64,000 bases of DNA from Oricola indica (GCF_019966595.1 NZ_JAINFJ010000001.1:744001-808000), one strand, 5' to 3'. Shown: positions 1 to 12,505, counted from the stretch's first letter. Program-made: numbers and translations. Notes: a model not told the origin generated them from the sequence alone.

Positions 1-320
1 AGTATCCGATTGCCATCCTGCAAAGCGACCTGCCCGAAACCTTTCGCCGAAAGCCGGATCACGACACCCGGGATACCGCCGTCGCGCACGAGCAGGTTCG
101 AGCCAACACCGACGACGGTGAACGGCACGTCGGCGGGCAGCACCTTGAGGAATTCCGCCAGATCGTCCGCATCCGCAGGCTGGAACAGCAGCTCGGCGGG
201 CCCGCCGGTGCGAAACCATGTAATCTGGTCCATCGGCGCATTCGGCGTCAGCCGGCCGCGAATACCGTCGAGACGGTCCGAAAGGCGCTCGAGCAGGAGA
301 TTTCCGTCGATCGCCGTCAT
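1..320 (-). CDS. murB: UDP-N-acetylenolpyruvoylglucosamine reductase, N-terminal part (cut by window edge)
   Basis: Reading the minus strand from the ATG at 320 gives an open frame that runs off the window with no stop. It contains the MurB FAD-binding start: a [10 protein letters not shown] motif near residue 35 and [13 protein letters not shown] near residue 75, typical of the flavoprotein that reduces UDP-GlcNAc-enolpyruvate to UDP-MurNAc in the cytoplasm. About 106 of the usual 300 or so residues are present. The start codon overlaps the murC stop as ATGA, so the two are probably translationally coupled at the distal end of the dcw operon. The identification is sound; only the C-terminal part is unseen. 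Confidence 0.93.
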   Translation of the reverse strand, partial: MTAIDGNLLLERLSDRLDGIRGRLTPNAPMDQITWFRTGGPAELLFQPADADDLAEFLKVLPADVPFTVVGVGSNLLVRDGGIPGVVIRLSAKGFGQVALQDGNRI

Positions 321-1729
321 GAGACCGGTTCGCCTCCAAGCTCCTTCGGAAGCGCGTAGGCCCACTGTGTGATGTTGCCGGCGCCGAGGAAGATCACGAA
401 ATCACCGGCCTTCGCGACATCGCGAATGATCGGCGCGATGGCCTCCGGTCCGTCGATGGCACGCGCGTCGCGGTGTCCGCCCGCCTTCATGCGCGACACC
501 AGTTCGGCCGAGCCGATCCCGTCGATCGGCTGTTCGCCCGCCGCATAGACCGGTGCGACGAGCACCGTGTCGGCCTCGTTGAAACAGGACGCGAAATCGT
601 CGAACAGGTCGCGCAGGCGCGTGTAGCGGTGCGGCTGCATGACCGCGACTACCCGGCCCTCGCCGGCGGCGTCGCGCGCCGCATGCAGCACGGCCTTGAT
701 CTCGACCGGATGGTGACCGTAATCGTCGAAGATGCGCACGCCGTCCCACGTTCCCGTCGGCGTGAAGCGCCGCTTGACCCCGCCAAACGACAGCAGCCCG
801 CGCTTGATCGCCTCGGCGTCCATGCCGAGTTCGTGCGCCACGGCGATCGCCGCCGTCGCGTTGGAAACATTGTGCCGGCCCGGCATCGGCAGCCGCAACT
901 CGTCGATTTCCGTTACCGCGCCGGTCTTGCGGTCGCGGATCGTCACGTCGAACACGGAAACCGCGCCATCCATGCGATGGCCCGAAAAGCGCACATCCGC
1001 CTGCGGATTCTCGCCATAGGTCACGATACGCCGGTCGACGATGCGCGAGGTCAGCGCCTGCACCTCGGGATGATCGATGCACATCACGCCATAGCCGTAG
1101 AAAGGCACGTTCTCGACGAACTGCCTAAACGCGTCGCGCACCTTGTCGAACGAACCGTAATGGTCGAGATGCTCCGGATCGATATTGGTGACCACCGCGA
1201 CGTCGGCGGGAAGCTTCAGGAAGGTGCCGTCGCTCTCGTCGGCTTCGACCACCATCCACTCGCCTTCGCCCATGCGGGCATTGGTGCCATAGGCGTTGAT
1301 GATACCGCCATTGATCACGGTCGGATCGAGCCCGCCCGCCTCCAGCAGCGTCGCCACCATGGAGGTGGTCGTCGTCTTGCCATGCGTGCCGCCGATCGCG
1401 ACCGCGTTGCGGAACCGCATGATCTCGGCCAGCATCTCGGCGCGCCTCACGATGGGCAGCACCCGCTCGCGCGCCGCGACCAGTTCGGCATTGTCCGGCT
1501 TGATCGCCGTCGAGACCACGACCACTTCCGCCGCGCCGAGATTGTCGGCGGAATGCCCGATGAAGACCTCGATACCCTTCGCTTTGAGCCGCTGCACATT
1601 GGCGTTGTCGGACTGGTCGGAACCCTGCACCTCGTAACCGAGATTGTGCAGCACCTCCGCGATACCGCTCATGCCGATGCCGCCAATTCCGACGAAATGC
1701 ACAAGGCCGATATTCTGCGGCATCTTCAT
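317..1729 (-). CDS. murC: UDP-N-acetylmuramate-L-alanine ligase
   Basis: The 470-residue product adds L-alanine to UDP-MurNAc with ATP, the first amino acid of the peptidoglycan stem peptide. The N-terminal Rossmann segment reads [13 protein letters not shown] (about residue 13), the ATP loop GTHGKTTTT lies near residue 115, and the DESDGTF and [10 protein letters not shown] motifs of Mur ligases follow. Length is normal for MurC. Its stop overlaps the murB start by 4 nt and it follows murG by 24 nt. The start used is the ATG at 1729; MKMPQN lets the second ATG serve as an alternative only two codons on. Confidence 0.97.
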   Translation of the reverse strand: MKMPQNIGLVHFVGIGGIGMSGIAEVLHNLGYEVQGSDQSDNANVQRLKAKGIEVFIGHSADNLGAAEVVVVSTAIKPDNAELVAARERVLPIVRRAEMLAEIMRFRNAVAIGGTHGKTTTTSMVATLLEAGGLDPTVINGGIINAYGTNARMGEGEWMVVEADESDGTFLKLPADVAVVTNIDPEHLDHYGSFDKVRDAFRQFVENVPFYGYGVMCIDHPEVQALTSRIVDRRIVTYGENPQADVRFSGHRMDGAVSVFDVTIRDRKTGAVTEIDELRLPMPGRHNVSNATAAIAVAHELGMDAEAIKRGLLSFGGVKRRFTPTGTWDGVRIFDDYGHHPVEIKAVLHAARDAAGEGRVVAVMQPHRYTRLRDLFDDFASCFNEADTVLVAPVYAAGEQPIDGIGSAELVSRMKAGGHRDARAIDGPEAIAPIIRDVAKAGDFVIFLGAGNITQWAYALPKELGGEPVS

Positions 1730-1753
1730 GGGAAACTGTCCTGCTTTGCTGTC

Positions 1754-2872
1754 TTAGCCGGCCTTGAATTCAGCCGCTGTCCGGCCCGAGGCAATAGCCT
1801 CTACAAGGTCCGCAAGCAAGGCGGTGGCCTCCGGCTTGCCGGCCTTGCGGGCGGCTTCCGCCATGGCGTCGAGCCGGTCCGGATCGTCCAGAAGCTCCTC
1901 CAGCAGCGCCGCGACGGAGGCGGCGTCCAGATCCTGTTCGCGGCGCACAAGCGCTCCGCCGGCAGCCTCCAGCGCCGCCGCGTTGGCGGCCTGATCGTGG
2001 TCGAGCGCATGCGGATAGGGAACGAAGACCGCCGGCCGGCCGATGGCCGCGATCTCGGAGACGGTGGATGCGCCGGACCGCGACATGACGAGATGCGCGC
2101 CGGCGATCCGCTCCGGCAGATCGGAGAAGAAGGAAGAAACCTCCGCCTTGACGCCGAGTTCCGCGTAGCGCGCCCTTGCGCGTTCCTCGTCTTCCGGCCG
2201 TGCCTGCTGGGTTACCTCGAGACGCGACCGGATGTCCTCGCCCATCAGGGCCACCGCTTCCGGCAGCGTATCGGAAAAGAACCGCGCGCCCTGGCTGCCG
2301 CCGAAGACAACGAGCCGAAGCTTACCCCCGCGCTGCGGCGTCTCGAACGGTGTCTGAGACGCGGCGATAACCGCCGGACGCACCGGATTGCCCGTCTCGA
2401 CGATCCTGTCCGCCAAAGGCCCTTCGGCTTTCAGGAAGCCGCCGGCAATCGCCGTCACCCGGCGCGACAGCATCTTGTTGGCCCGGCCCATCACCGCGTT
2501 CTGTTCGTGGATCACGGTGGGAAACGCCCCTGTCGCCGACCATAGCGGCGGCACGGTCGGATAACCTCCGAACCCGACCACGGCCTTCGGCTTGAGGAAT
2601 TTCAGCAACGCGCTCGACTGGCGCATGCCCTTGAACAGCGTCCACGCCGCGCCGATCAACCGGACCGGGTTCTTGCCCGACGGCGTCGCCGAATGGATGA
2701 CGTGCAGCTTGTCCTCGGGAAAGCGGTCCGCATAGCGCGTCGCGCGCGAATCCGTCGCCAGCGGCACGGACCAGCCGCGCGCCTTCAATTCATGCGCCAG
2801 CGCTTCCGCCGGAAACAGATGGCCGCCGGTCCCGCCGGCCGAGATCAGGATCGTGCCTCGTGATTTCGCCAT
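1754..2872 (-). CDS. murG: UDP-N-acetylglucosamine-N-acetylmuramyl-(pentapeptide) pyrophosphoryl-undecaprenol N-acetylglucosamine transferase
   Basis: The 372-residue peripheral membrane glycosyltransferase makes lipid II from lipid I on the inner face of the membrane. Visible motifs are the N-terminal glycine-rich GGTGGHLFP, the central [12 protein letters not shown] and the donor-domain [10 protein letters not shown], all in the order expected for MurG. The frame stays open far upstream in antisense of ftsW coding sense, but homology begins at the ATG at 2872 ([10 protein letters not shown]), 8 nt after the ftsW stop, so that start is chosen. It lies between ftsW and murC in the dcw operon. 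Confidence 0.97.
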   Translation of the reverse strand: MAKSRGTILISAGGTGGHLFPAEALAHELKARGWSVPLATDSRATRYADRFPEDKLHVIHSATPSGKNPVRLIGAAWTLFKGMRQSSALLKFLKPKAVVGFGGYPTVPPLWSATGAFPTVIHEQNAVMGRANKMLSRRVTAIAGGFLKAEGPLADRIVETGNPVRPAVIAASQTPFETPQRGGKLRLVVFGGSQGARFFSDTLPEAVALMGEDIRSRLEVTQQARPEDEERARARYAELGVKAEVSSFFSDLPERIAGAHLVMSRSGASTVSEIAAIGRPAVFVPYPHALDHDQAANAAALEAAGGALVRREQDLDAASVAALLEELLDDPDRLDAMAEAARKAGKPEATALLADLVEAIASGRTAAEFKAG

Positions 2873-2880
2873 TGCCCGAC

Positions 2881-4035
2881 CTACGCCGCCGGCTGGAAAT
2901 GCGATGAGGCGTGGAACTGCACGCGCCCTGCCCGGCTTTCCGGACGGCGACGTGTCAACGCCAGCAGCATGCCCGCCGTCAGCGCGACCGCGAGCATCGA
3001 CGAACCGCCATAGGAAACGAAGGGCAGCGTCATACCCTTGGCGGGCATCAGTTGCAGGTTCACCGCGATATTGATCGTCGACTGGAAGCCGATCAGCACG
3101 GCCAGCCCGCTCACGGCGAAACGCTGGAACGGGTCCTGGTCGCGCATCGCCCGCGACAGCGCGCGCAGCACGATGAAGGCAAAGACCCCGACCAGTACGG
3201 CGCACAAGAGGATGCCGAATTCCTCGGCCAGCACGGAGAAAACGAAGTCGGTGTGGCTGTCCGGCAGGATGCGCTTGACGGTGCCCTCGCCCGGCCCCTG
3301 GCCGAACCATCCACCGCGGATGATCGCCTCGCGGCCGGTATCGACCTGGTATGTGTCGCCCTCGCCGGTCAGGAACCGGTTGATGCGCGCGGCCACGTGC
3401 GGGAAGACGAAATAGGCGCCCACCATGCCCGATGCGGCAACGCCGCCAAGCACCACGATCCACAGCCACGACAGGCCGGCGATGAAGAACATCGCGCCCC
3501 AGGTTCCCGCCAGAAGGACCGTCTGGCCGAGGTCGGGTTGTGCGATCAGGAGAACCGACATCGCCGCGAACAGGATCATGGCGATCAGGCTTCCCGGAAT
3601 TTCCGGCCGGCGCTTGGATTCCGCGAACAGCCACGCGCACAGAATGACGAAGGCCGGTTTCATGAACTCCGAAGGCTGCAGCGACAACCCGGCGATACGC
3701 ACCCAGCGCCGCGATCCCTTGACCTCGACACCGAAGAACAGCGCCATCACCATCAGCGCCACCGAGATGATGAGCACGACGAGCGCCAGCCGCCGGATCT
3801 GGCGCGGATCGAGGAAGGAGACCCCGATCATCAGCGCGACCGCGGGCGCGAGGAACAGCGCGTGCCGCTCCACGAAGTGATAGGCGTCGAGCCCGATACG
3901 TTCGGCAACGGCCGGGCTGGCCGCAAAGGACAGGACGACACCGAAGCCGATCAACACGATGAACGCGGCGAGGAACCAGCGGTCGATCGTCCACCACCAT
4001 TCCGCCACGGCGCTGCGGTCGCTGCGATTATACAT
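2881..4035 (-). CDS. ftsW: Septal peptidoglycan polymerase of the SEDS family
   Basis: The 384-residue protein has about ten hydrophobic segments and the SEDS signatures PSEFMKPAF (about residue 120) and, near the C-terminus, [11 protein letters not shown]. FtsW polymerises lipid II glycan strands at the division septum together with the FtsI transpeptidase encoded in the same operon. The start codon overlaps the murD stop by one base (TAATG), which supports translational coupling. Length and position between murD and murG are those of rhizobial dcw clusters; FtsW rather than RodA is favoured by this context. Confidence 0.96.
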   Translation of the reverse strand: MYNRSDRSAVAEWWWTIDRWFLAAFIVLIGFGVVLSFAASPAVAERIGLDAYHFVERHALFLAPAVALMIGVSFLDPRQIRRLALVVLIISVALMVMALFFGVEVKGSRRWVRIAGLSLQPSEFMKPAFVILCAWLFAESKRRPEIPGSLIAMILFAAMSVLLIAQPDLGQTVLLAGTWGAMFFIAGLSWLWIVVLGGVAASGMVGAYFVFPHVAARINRFLTGEGDTYQVDTGREAIIRGGWFGQGPGEGTVKRILPDSHTDFVFSVLAEEFGILLCAVLVGVFAFIVLRALSRAMRDQDPFQRFAVSGLAVLIGFQSTINIAVNLQLMPAKGMTLPFVSYGGSSMLAVALTAGMLLALTRRRPESRAGRVQFHASSHFQPAA

Positions 4036-5387
4036 TATGCATCGTCCCCCGTTTGCCCTGTCGGTAAAGTACCCATCCCCTTCAATGCCATGACGGCATT
4101 AACAAAGGCTTCACCACGTTTTTCGAAGTTCCTGAACTGGTCGAAGCTGGCCGCCGCGGGCGCGAGCAACACCACCGGCTCGCCCTCCAGCGCATCGGCC
4201 GCGTCGGCGGAAGCATGGGCCACCGCGACATCCATCGTGCCCGATATCTCGTAGGGCACGGCCTCGCCCAGCGTTGCCGCGAATTGCGGCGCGGCGTCGC
4301 CGATCAGATAGGCCTTGGCGATCCGCCCGAACAATGGCCGAAGCGACTCGATCCCGCCTTCCTTGGGCAGGCCGCCGGCGATCCAGTGGATCCCGTTGAA
4401 GCTCGAAAGCGACTTTGCGGCGGCATCCGCATTGGTCGCCTTGGAATCGTTGACGAAGCTGACTTGGCCCCGCCGCGCCACGATCTGCATCCGGTGCGCC
4501 AGCCCCGGAAAACTGTCGAGCCCGGCCTTGATCTCGCTTTCGCCGAGCCCCAGCGCCCGGCATGCCGCAGCGGCGGCCAGCGCGTTCTGCAAATTGTGGT
4601 CGCCGCGCAGCGACGGCGCGTCGGACAGATCGAGCGATGCGCCGTTGGTCACCGAAATCGTCTCGATGCGCGCCTGGTCGTCCTCAAGCCCGATCGCGAT
4701 CCGCCGACACCAGTCATCGTCGATGCCGCAAACCGCATAATCGCTTGCCTGCAACAGCCGCGCCTTGATCGCGGCATAGCGCTCCATCGTGCCATGGCGG
4801 TCGAGATGATCCGGCGAGAGATTGAGCAGGATACCGATGCTCGGATCGAGCGAAGGCGCGAGATCGATCTGGTAAGACGAACACTCCACGACGTGGTGAC
4901 GATGCGCCGCCGGCGGCTCCAGTTCGAGGATCGGCGTGCCGATATTGCCGCCAAGCTGGACGTCGCGGCCCGCCTCGCGAAGGATATGCGCGATCAGCGC
5001 CGTCGTCGTCGACTTGCCGTTGGTGCCCGTGATCGCGACGAAAGGCGATTTCGGCGCCAGCGCGCGGCGTTCGCGACAGAACAGCTCGACATCGCCGATC
5101 ACTTCCGTATTCGACGCATGCGCCAGATCGACCGACCAGTGCGGCTTGGGATGGGTCAGCGGCACACCCGGCGCGAGAACGAGGCTGTCGACCGACGCCC
5201 AGTCCAGCGCATGCAGATCGCCGACCGGTATCCCGTCCGCCTCGGCCTTTTCCACCGTGCCCGGATTGTCGTCCCAGCAGGTCACCTCGCCTCCGCCGGC
5301 GATCAGTGCGCGGGCGGTCGAGAGCCCCGAGCCGCCGAGGCCGAACAGCGCGATACGCTTGCCTTTGGCTGTGGTGACCGGGATCAT
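4035..5387 (-). CDS. murD: UDP-N-acetylmuramoylalanine-D-glutamate ligase
   Basis: The 450-residue cytoplasmic ligase adds D-glutamate to UDP-MurNAc-L-alanine. It shows the N-terminal [14 protein letters not shown] fold, the ATP loop [14 protein letters not shown] near residue 115, LSPDHLDRH and the C-terminal [11 protein letters not shown] motif. The start at 5387 overlaps the mraY stop as ATGA; the frame remains open upstream but that part is out-of-frame mraY sequence with no MurD similarity. The gene sits in its standard place between mraY and ftsW. Confidence 0.97.
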   Translation of the reverse strand: MIPVTTAKGKRIALFGLGGSGLSTARALIAGGGEVTCWDDNPGTVEKAEADGIPVGDLHALDWASVDSLVLAPGVPLTHPKPHWSVDLAHASNTEVIGDVELFCRERRALAPKSPFVAITGTNGKSTTTALIAHILREAGRDVQLGGNIGTPILELEPPAAHRHHVVECSSYQIDLAPSLDPSIGILLNLSPDHLDRHGTMERYAAIKARLLQASDYAVCGIDDDWCRRIAIGLEDDQARIETISVTNGASLDLSDAPSLRGDHNLQNALAAAAACRALGLGESEIKAGLDSFPGLAHRMQIVARRGQVSFVNDSKATNADAAAKSLSSFNGIHWIAGGLPKEGGIESLRPLFGRIAKAYLIGDAAPQFAATLGEAVPYEISGTMDVAVAHASADAADALEGEPVVLLAPAAASFDQFRNFEKRGEAFVNAVMALKGMGTLPTGQTGDDA

Positions 5388-6466
5388 CTGAGCTTCAACG
5401 TCGACAGGCCGATCAGCGCGAGAATAACCGCGATGATCCAGAAACGGATGACGATCTGGCTCTCCGTCCACCCCTTCTTCTCGTAGTGGTGGTGGATCGG
5501 CGCCATCAGGAAGACGCGCCGGCCCGTCGCCTTGAAATAGGCGACCTGGACGATCACCGACATCGCCTCGACCACGAACAGCCCGCCGATGATCGCCATG
5601 ACGATCTCGTGCTTGGTGGCGACGGCCACGGTGCCGATCAAGCCACCCAGCGCCAGCGAACCGGTGTCGCCCATGAAGATCGCCGCCGGCGGCGCATTGA
5701 ACCACAGGAAGCCCAGCCCGGCCCCGATAACCGCGCCGAGAATGACGGACAATTCGCCGGTGCCCGGCACGAAATGGATCTGGAGATATTCGGCGAAGAT
5801 GGCGTTACCCGACAGATAGGCGATCACGCCGAAGGAGGACGCCGCGATCATGATCGGCACGATGGCCAGTCCGTCGAGCCCGTCCGTCAGGTTGACCGCA
5901 TTGCCCGCGCCCACGACCACGAAGGCGCCGAACGGAATGAAGAACCAGCCGAGATTGATGATCCAGTCCTTGAAGAAGGGAAAGGTCAGGCTCGACGAGA
6001 ACGGCGAATCGCCGGTCTTCATGATCAGGAAGGTCGCCGCGCCCGCGATCACGAACTCGAGCGCGAGACGCGCCTTGCCGGAAAAGCCCTTGTCGCTCTG
6101 TTTGGTGACCTTGAGATAGTCGTCGTAAAGGCCGATCAGGCCGAATCCCAGCGTGACCAGCAACACGACCCAGACATAGAGGCTGGTCAGGTTGCCCCAC
6201 AGAAGCGTCGATCCGACGATGCCGCACAGCATCATCAGCCCGCCCATGGTCGGCGTACCCGCCTTCTTGAAATGGGTCTGCGGCCCGTCGGCGCGGATCG
6301 GCTGGCCCTTGCCCTGGCGGATACGCAGTGACGCTATGATCCGCGGCCCGAACAGGAAGACGATGAAGGCCGAGGTGATCAGCGAACCGCCGGTCCTGAA
6401 TGTCAGGTACCGGAACAGGTTGAATATCTGAAAGTGATCGGAGAATTCCGTCAGCCAGTAAAACAT
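5384..6466 (-). CDS. mraY: Phospho-N-acetylmuramoyl-pentapeptide transferase
   Basis: The 360-residue integral membrane enzyme joins phospho-MurNAc-pentapeptide to undecaprenyl phosphate, giving lipid I. About ten transmembrane segments are evident. The family's acidic motifs are present: GLYDDYLK (about residue 115), [13 protein letters not shown] (about 190) and the loop [10 protein letters not shown], followed by the HHHYEKKGW histidine triplet near residue 325. It follows murF by 38 nt and overlaps murD by 4 nt. Length matches MraY exactly. Confidence 0.97.
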   Translation of the reverse strand: MFYWLTEFSDHFQIFNLFRYLTFRTGGSLITSAFIVFLFGPRIIASLRIRQGKGQPIRADGPQTHFKKAGTPTMGGLMMLCGIVGSTLLWGNLTSLYVWVVLLVTLGFGLIGLYDDYLKVTKQSDKGFSGKARLALEFVIAGAATFLIMKTGDSPFSSSLTFPFFKDWIINLGWFFIPFGAFVVVGAGNAVNLTDGLDGLAIVPIMIAASSFGVIAYLSGNAIFAEYLQIHFVPGTGELSVILGAVIGAGLGFLWFNAPPAAIFMGDTGSLALGGLIGTVAVATKHEIVMAIIGGLFVVEAMSVIVQVAYFKATGRRVFLMAPIHHHYEKKGWTESQIVIRFWIIAVILALIGLSTLKLR

Positions 6467-6504
6467 GTCGCCAATCCCTCTCCCGGCCTGCCGGACGATA
6501 TCCC

Positions 6505-7950
6505 CTAACCCGCCGCTTGCGGGTATTTCTCCAGAAATGCCTTCACGATACGCGAAAACCCGATCCCGTTCGACGACTTGACCATGATCACGTCGCCGGG
6601 CTGCGGCGACGCGACGAGCGCGCCGGTCAGATCATCCGCGGACGCCTCGTATTCGCAATGCATGTCGTTCGGCAATGCGTCCGCCAGCACCCTGATCTCC
6701 GGCCCGGCCAGATAGAGCCGATCGATGGCAGCCGCCGAGACCGCGTCCGCGAGGCCGGCATGCAGGTCGCGCGAATGGTCGCCCAGTTCGAGCATGTCGC
6801 CGAGAACCGCGATACGCCGGCCGCCATCCTCGACCGGCGCGGAAGCCAGCACGTCCAGCGCCGCCTGCATCGAGGCCGGGTTGGCGTTGTAGCTCTCGTC
6901 GATCAGCGTAAAATATCCGGCGCCGACCTGCAGCCGGTGGCGCTGCCCGCGCCCCTTTTCCGACTGCAGCGTCCCGAGCGCCTCGCAGACCGTTCCCAGG
7001 TCCGCACCGGCCAGCTTCGCCGCGCCGAGCACGGCCAGAACGTTCTGGACCATGTGCCGGCCCGGAACGGGAAGCTGAAACGATACTTCGTCTTTGAAAA
7101 CCTTGGCCGTCACCGCCGTGCCACCATCGGAATATTTCGCGTTGATGAGCCGGACATTGGCGCGGTCATGCGCCCCGAATCCATGCACATTGGGCACGCC
7201 GGCCTGCTTTGCGAGCTTCTGCAGCAGCCCGAAATGCGCGTCGTCGCGATTGAGCAGCGCGTGGCCGTCCGAGGTCAAGCCGGCAAAGATCTCCGCCTTG
7301 GCATGCGCGATCTCCTTGAGGTCCTTGAAATGACCGAGATGCGCCGCCGCGATCAGTGTGATGATAGCGATATGCGGACGCACCATCTTCACCAAAGGCG
7401 TGATCTCGCCGGGATGGTTCATGCCGATCTCGAACACGCCGAAATCCGTCGCCGCCGGCATGCGCGCCAAAGTCAGGGGCACGCCCCAGTGATTGTTGAA
7501 CGAGGCCGCCGACGCATGCACCGTGCCCGAAGGCGCAAGCACGTGGCGAAGCGCTTCCTTTGTCGTCGTCTTTCCCGCCGAGCCGGTCACCGCGATGATC
7601 CGCGCCTTGGTGCGCGCCCGCGCGGCCATGCCGAGCCGCCCCAGCGCCTCCAGCACGTCGCCGACCACCATCATCGGCACGGTCAGCCGGCCGAGCGCCG
7701 GAAGCTTGTTCTCCGAGATCACCAGCACCGATGCGCCCGCCGCAGCCGCAGCCGTGGCGAAATTGTGCCCGTCGAAATTGTCGCCCTTGATGGCGAAGAA
7801 CGCATCGCCGGGCTTCAGCGTCCGGCTGTCGATGGAAATCCCCGTGACGGCCGCCGGCATCTCGTGCACCGGGCGCGCGCCCATGGCATCGACCATGTCC
7901 TGTCCCGTCCACAACGGTTCGTCCGCGATGAGGTCCGCCGCTTCGCTCAC
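6505..7950 (-). CDS. murF: UDP-N-acetylmuramoyl-tripeptide-D-alanyl-D-alanine ligase
   Basis: The 481-residue ligase completes the cytoplasmic precursor by adding D-Ala-D-Ala. It shows the ATP loop [14 protein letters not shown] near residue 120, [11 protein letters not shown], the [11 protein letters not shown] block and DESYNANP near residue 345, all diagnostic for MurF. Its start overlaps the murE stop by 4 nt, so the two ligases are likely translated in a coupled way. Length is slightly over the usual 450 residues but without an extra domain. Confidence 0.96.
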   Translation of the reverse strand: MSEAADLIADEPLWTGQDMVDAMGARPVHEMPAAVTGISIDSRTLKPGDAFFAIKGDNFDGHNFATAAAAAGASVLVISENKLPALGRLTVPMMVVGDVLEALGRLGMAARARTKARIIAVTGSAGKTTTKEALRHVLAPSGTVHASAASFNNHWGVPLTLARMPAATDFGVFEIGMNHPGEITPLVKMVRPHIAIITLIAAAHLGHFKDLKEIAHAKAEIFAGLTSDGHALLNRDDAHFGLLQKLAKQAGVPNVHGFGAHDRANVRLINAKYSDGGTAVTAKVFKDEVSFQLPVPGRHMVQNVLAVLGAAKLAGADLGTVCEALGTLQSEKGRGQRHRLQVGAGYFTLIDESYNANPASMQAALDVLASAPVEDGGRRIAVLGDMLELGDHSRDLHAGLADAVSAAAIDRLYLAGPEIRVLADALPNDMHCEYEASADDLTGALVASPQPGDVIMVKSSNGIGFSRIVKAFLEKYPQAAG

Positions 7951-9404
7951 GCCGCAGCTCCATCGATAGCCGCCCGCGCTTCCTCATGATCGGAGAAGTG
8001 GGTCTTCACGCCGTTCACGTCCTGGCCGGTCTCGTGGCCCTTGCCGGCGATGATCAGCGTGTCGCCGCGTTTCAGAGACGCCACCGCCGTGCGGATCGCC
8101 TCGCGCCGGTCGCCGATCTCGATGGCGCCGGGCGCCGCCGCCATGATCTGCGCGCGGATCGTGGCCGGAACCTCGGAACGCGGATTGTCGTCCGTGACAT
8201 AGACCCGGTCCGCCAGCCGGCTGGCGATTTCGCCCATGATGGGACGCTTGCCCGCATCGCGGTCGCCGCCCGCGCCGAACACGACCACCACCTCGCCCGA
8301 GGTGAACGGGCGGACCGACAGCAGCACCTGTTCGAGCGCCTCCGGCTTATGCGCATAATCCACATAGATCAGCGCGCCGTTGCCGGTGTTGGCGACGAGT
8401 TCGAGCCGGCCCGGCGCGCCTTCGAGCTTTTCCAGCGCCTCGAAGGCGACGGCCGGCGCAACGCCGGTCGCAATCGCGAGACCGGCCGAAACCAGCGCGT
8501 TGGAAACCTGGAAATCGCCCGCCAGCGGCAGCTCGACCCGATAGGTCTCCCCGGCATGCGTGACCTCGATCACCTGCCGGTAGCGCTCGTGTTCGACCCG
8601 CTTGAGGGAAATGAACGCGCCCTTGCGCCCGACGGTGAGAACCTCGAGCCCGGCTCCGGCCGCCGCATCGCATGCCGCCTGCGAGAACGCATCGTCCGCG
8701 AAGATCACGGCCGGGCTGCCCTTGGCCAGGAGCGTATCGAACAGCCGCATCTTGGCGGCGAGATAATCCTCGACCGTGGGATGGTAGTCCATGTGATCGC
8801 GGCCGAGATTCGTGAACGCGCCGGCGGCGAGCGTCACGCCGTCCAGCCTGCGCTGCACCAGACCGTGGCTCGATGCTTCCATCGCCACATGGGTCGTTCC
8901 GGCTTCCGCGAGATCGTGCAGGATCGTGTGTAGTACCACCGGGTCCGGCGTCGTCAGCGACGCATCGATGGTCACTTTCGGGGAGGCGACGCCTGTCGTG
9001 CCAAGGCTCGCAGCACTGTGACCGGCATGGGCGTAGATCTGACGAGTGAAGGAGGCGACGGAGGTCTTGCCGGCGGTGCCGGTCACCGCAACGACTGTTT
9101 CCGGCTGCGGTGCATGGAGTTGCGCGGCGATCAGCGCCAGCGCGCGGCGCGGATCGTCCGCTCGGATGACGGGAATGCCGAGAACGCCGACATCGGCATC
9201 CGGTCCGCACAGCACCGCCACGGCCCCTGCGTCCGCCGCCGATTTCGCATAGGCCGCGCCGTCGGCCTTGACGCCGGTGACGGCGACGAACAGGTCACCC
9301 GGCGCAACCTTGCGCGAATCCGCGGTCACACCCGTAATCTCGACATCGATCGGCGACGCTGCCGGGTTCGCGAATGTTACCCCGTCCAGTTCCTGCAATC
9401 GCAT
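7947..9404 (-). CDS. murE: UDP-N-acetylmuramoyl-L-alanyl-D-glutamate-2,6-diaminopimelate ligase
   Basis: The 485-residue ligase adds the third residue of the stem peptide. The ATP loop [12 protein letters not shown] lies near residue 110. The TDDNPRSE motif near residue 410 is the signature of enzymes that use meso-diaminopimelate rather than lysine, so this organism has DAP-type Gram-negative peptidoglycan. The ATG at 9404 is chosen because MurE similarity begins there (MRLQELDGV) and an AGGG lies just upstream; an in-frame TTG at 9455 that would touch the ftsI stop is an alternative giving 17 extra residues. Confidence 0.95.
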   Translation of the reverse strand: MRLQELDGVTFANPAASPIDVEITGVTADSRKVAPGDLFVAVTGVKADGAAYAKSAADAGAVAVLCGPDADVGVLGIPVIRADDPRRALALIAAQLHAPQPETVVAVTGTAGKTSVASFTRQIYAHAGHSAASLGTTGVASPKVTIDASLTTPDPVVLHTILHDLAEAGTTHVAMEASSHGLVQRRLDGVTLAAGAFTNLGRDHMDYHPTVEDYLAAKMRLFDTLLAKGSPAVIFADDAFSQAACDAAAGAGLEVLTVGRKGAFISLKRVEHERYRQVIEVTHAGETYRVELPLAGDFQVSNALVSAGLAIATGVAPAVAFEALEKLEGAPGRLELVANTGNGALIYVDYAHKPEALEQVLLSVRPFTSGEVVVVFGAGGDRDAGKRPIMGEIASRLADRVYVTDDNPRSEVPATIRAQIMAAAPGAIEIGDRREAIRTAVASLKRGDTLIIAGKGHETGQDVNGVKTHFSDHEEARAAIDGAAA

Positions 9405-9451
9405 GGGTCGCCCTGATCTTCCCCGATTCGTTTCCCTTGCCTGTTTAAACG

Positions 9452-11128
9452 TCAATACGACACGAGCAAGGCGTCTTTGCCATCGCCGAATTCCGGCGTG
9501 ATGCCGAGAAGCGGTGCGGAACGGCGAATAATCGCGCCGGCGGTCGGTGCCGCGTTAGACGCCGCCGTCGCCCCTTGCCCGGAACCTGGCACGGGTTTCG
9601 GCTCGTCCACCACCACCAGCACGACATATTTCGGATCGTTGATGGGGAAGGAGGCGAGATAGGCGTTGAACCGCTTGTTGCCGACATAGCGGCCGTTGAT
9701 GACCTTCTCCGCCGTACCGGTCTTGCCGCCAACTCCATAGCCTTCCACCAGCGCCTGCCGGCCCGAGCCGTGCGCGCCGTTGAGATCGTAAAGCTCGCGC
9801 ATGTACCGGCTCGTCTGCTCCGAGATCACGCGCTTGGCGATCGCGGCCGCCTGCTCCTCGCTGCGCGGCAGGAAAGTCGGCGGGATGAGCCAGCCGCCAT
9901 TCATCAGCGCGGCCGCAGCCACGGCCGTGTTGAGCGGCGTCGTGGCGACGCCGTGGCCGAAGGAGATCGTCATCGAGTTGATCTTCTTCCATTCATTCGG
10001 CTGGGTCGGCGTCGCGACTTCCGGCAGTTCGGTTTCGAGTCGGCTCAACAGGCCGAGCCGTGTCAGGAATTCCCTGTGCCCCTCGATGCCAACCATGTCG
10101 GCCTCGCGCGCCGAGCCGACATTCGACGAATATTTGAAGATTTCGGGCACGGTCAGCGAGCTGCCCTTGTTGTGGAATTCCTTGATCGTATAGCCGCTGA
10201 CCCGGAACGGCCTTGTGTCGACCCGCGAGTCGATATTCACCACGCCGGTGTCCAGCGCCATGGCGGTCGTGAAGCTCTTGAAGGTCGATCCCATCTCGAA
10301 CACGCCGCCCGACATGCGGTTCAGCCGGTCCTTGTCGAGCGCGTTGTAGGGATTGTTCGGGTCGTAATCCGGCAGCGACGCCATCGCCACCACCTCGCCG
10401 GTGCGTGCATTGAGCACCACCGCGCCGGCCGCGATCGCCTGATAGCGTTCGAGCGCCTGGTTCAGCTCGTCGCGCACCGCATATTGCACACGCGCATCCA
10501 GCGAGAGCTTGACCGGCGGCAGATCCGTCGTGATGTCGAGGCCGAGATCCTGCATTGTGCCGAGACCCTGGTCATCGACATATTTCTCGAGCCCCGCGAT
10601 CCCCGCATTGTCGATATTGACGAGACCGAGAATATGCGAGGCCAGCGGCCCGCCCGGATAAAAACGGCGTTTCTCGGTGCGGAAGCCGAGGCCGGGGATA
10701 CCGAGCGCCAGCACATCGGCCTGCTGGCGCGGCGTCAGTTCCCGGCGCAGCCATACGAAACCCGCGCCCGACGACAATTTGCGATGCCAATCGCGGTAAT
10801 CCACGTCGGGCAGCACCGACGACAGCGCTTCGACGGCCTCGTCCGCATCGACGATGCGGCGCGGCTCGCCAAACAGCGAGGCGACATGGATATCCGTCGC
10901 CAGAACGTCGCCATTGACGTCGACGATGTCCGGGCGCGAGGCGAGGCTGCGGTCCGTCACCGCGTAGTGACGCCCGCTCTCCACATCCGCCAGCCCGTAC
11001 TGCACCAGCCGCGCGCCGATCGCGCCGTAGACGGCGAGGAAACACGCGATCGCGATCCCGGTGCGCGAGCGCACCTGCGCGGCGCTGTCCCTGGGACGCG
11101 GCTTCAGGCCGGCAAGCGATAACGCCAT
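9452..11128 (-). CDS. ftsI: Peptidoglycan transpeptidase FtsI (class B penicillin-binding protein 3)
   Basis: The 558-residue protein has one N-terminal membrane anchor (about residues 25-45), a pedestal domain and a C-terminal transpeptidase domain. The three active-site motifs are seen in order: the SxxK serine in [11 protein letters not shown] in YSSNVGS and KTG in GGKTGTAEK. It cross-links septal peptidoglycan with FtsW. It starts 1 nt after the ftsL stop, so its ribosome-binding site must lie within ftsL. Its distal neighbours are the Mur ligases. Confidence 0.96.
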   Translation of the reverse strand: MALSLAGLKPRPRDSAAQVRSRTGIAIACFLAVYGAIGARLVQYGLADVESGRHYAVTDRSLASRPDIVDVNGDVLATDIHVASLFGEPRRIVDADEAVEALSSVLPDVDYRDWHRKLSSGAGFVWLRRELTPRQQADVLALGIPGLGFRTEKRRFYPGGPLASHILGLVNIDNAGIAGLEKYVDDQGLGTMQDLGLDITTDLPPVKLSLDARVQYAVRDELNQALERYQAIAAGAVVLNARTGEVVAMASLPDYDPNNPYNALDKDRLNRMSGGVFEMGSTFKSFTTAMALDTGVVNIDSRVDTRPFRVSGYTIKEFHNKGSSLTVPEIFKYSSNVGSAREADMVGIEGHREFLTRLGLLSRLETELPEVATPTQPNEWKKINSMTISFGHGVATTPLNTAVAAAALMNGGWLIPPTFLPRSEEQAAAIAKRVISEQTSRYMRELYDLNGAHGSGRQALVEGYGVGGKTGTAEKVINGRYVGNKRFNAYLASFPINDPKYVVLVVVDEPKPVPGSGQGATAASNAAPTAGAIIRRSAPLLGITPEFGDGKDALLVSY

Positions 11129-11129
11129 G

Positions 11130-11501
11130 TCAGTTGCCCCCCACGCTGCCGGTCGTCATCGTGTCGGGCATCTCGCCCGCGATGATGTCGGCGATTCCGT
11201 CGCCTGCCGGTATTTCCGGGGCCGCCGGAAGTTCCTGGGGATGCACGATCTGCCGCGGCTGGGTCTGCAGGAGCTGCAGTTCCTCGGCATAGAGGTCAGA
11301 AAGCTTTTTCAGCCGCGAGGGCTGGCTCAGATAGGCCCAGTCCGCCTCCAGCAGGTCGATCGTCTCCTGTTCCAGCGTGATCCGCCGCTCCAGTTCCTCG
11401 ATCTGCGCGACATTGCGTTCGGCGCTGTGCTTGACCGCATAGGTCCACGTCGCCGCGCCCAGCATCACCACCACGAGAACGATGTTGACGATCCGCATCA
11501 T
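11130..11501 (-). CDS. ftsL: Cell division protein FtsL
   Basis: The 123-residue protein has an N-terminal transmembrane segment (about residues 4-22) followed by a heptad-rich stretch (about 30-80), then a proline-rich tail. That layout and the place between rsmH and ftsI are those of FtsL, the bitopic divisome protein that partners FtsB and FtsQ in activating FtsWI. Sequence identity within this family is low, so the call rests on topology and synteny. The start overlaps the rsmH stop by 4 nt (ATGA). Confidence 0.85.
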   Translation of the reverse strand: MMRIVNIVLVVVMLGAATWTYAVKHSAERNVAQIEELERRITLEQETIDLLEADWAYLSQPSRLKKLSDLYAEELQLLQTQPRQIVHPQELPAAPEIPAGDGIADIIAGEMPDTMTTGSVGGN

Positions 11502-12505
11502 GATGTCCGTCTCCGTGTCTCGCTTTCGCCCGAAGGCCAGGGAAGGTTGGGCAGGGCGAACAGCGCCATGTCTGCCATCGGAGCCGGCGCATCCGTGCGA
11601 ATGCCGGCGCGCAGTTTCGCCGAGCGGGCCCGCGGGTTGCGCTCCGCCTCGGTCTCCGACGCCTTGACCATCGCCCGGCCCGCGACGCGGAACGTTTCCG
11701 GTTTCGCCGAGACTTCGGGCATGTGGCGCGATCCGCCGGAGCCGCCCGTCCGCTCCTGGAAGAAGCGCTTTACGATGCGGTCTTCCAGCGAGTGGAAAGT
11801 GACGACCGCAAGCCGTCCGCCCGGCTTCAGAATGCCTTCCGCCGCAAACAGCGCACGCCCGAGTTCGCCGAGTTCGTCATTGACGAAGATGCGCAATCCC
11901 TGGAACGTCCGCGTCGCCGGATGGATCTTGTCCTTCGGTCCGCGACCGACCGCCTTTTCGACAATTCTTGCGAGATGCGCCGTCGTCTCGATCGGGCCGG
12001 CCTCCCGCTCCCGTTCGATGGCGCGCGCCACGCGGCTGGCATGGCGTTCCTCGCCAAGAATGCCGACAATCCGGATCAGGTCGGAAACCGCGAATGTGTT
12101 GACTACGTCGGCCGCGCTCACACCCGACTGCGCCATGCGCATGTCGAGCGGCCCGTCCTTCCGGAAGGAAAAGCCGCGCTCCGCCTGGTCGATCTGCATG
12201 GAGGAAACGCCGATATCGAGCACGACGCCATCGACGCTCGCCGCGGCGAAATGTTCGCCCATCTGCGAGAACGGCGCGTGGATCAGCTCCAGCCGCCCTT
12301 CGTACTCGCCAAGCATCGCGGCCGCGTCCCGGATGACGTCCGGGTCCCGGTCGAAACCGGTGACGCGCGCGCCACGGTCAAGCAGTGCGCGGGAATAGCC
12401 GCCCGCACCGAACGTGCCGTCGATAATATGTTCGCCGTCGGCCGGCGCCAGCGCGGCGACGACCTCGTCGAGCATGACAGGAATATGAGGCGCCTCGGCG
12501 GTCAA
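11498..12505 (-). CDS. rsmH: 16S rRNA (cytosine(1402)-N(4))-methyltransferase
   Basis: The product (335 residues from the proposed start) is the SAM-dependent methyltransferase once called MraW. It carries the [10 protein letters not shown] start, the SAM motif [11 protein letters not shown] near residue 35, a [12 protein letters not shown] block and [15 protein letters not shown] near 215. Similarity reaches upstream of the first in-frame ATG, which falls inside the conserved LDEVV block. The best start is therefore the TTG at 12505, which overlaps the mraZ stop as TTGA. Use of TTG here deserves a check but is consistent with coupling to mraZ. Confidence 0.94.
   Translation of the reverse strand: MTAEAPHIPVMLDEVVAALAPADGEHIIDGTFGAGGYSRALLDRGARVTGFDRDPDVIRDAAAMLGEYEGRLELIHAPFSQMGEHFAAASVDGVVLDIGVSSMQIDQAERGFSFRKDGPLDMRMAQSGVSAADVVNTFAVSDLIRIVGILGEERHASRVARAIEREREAGPIETTAHLARIVEKAVGRGPKDKIHPATRTFQGLRIFVNDELGELGRALFAAEGILKPGGRLAVVTFHSLEDRIVKRFFQERTGGSGGSRHMPEVSAKPETFRVAGRAMVKASETEAERNPRARSAKLRAGIRTDAPAPMADMALFALPNLPWPSGESETRRRTS

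Noticed and set aside
473-2545. A 690-codon open frame on the plus strand across murC and murG
   Set aside because: It is antisense to two well-supported Mur genes, is very rich in Arg and His and has no recognisable domain. Long antisense frames are expected in GC-rich DNA.
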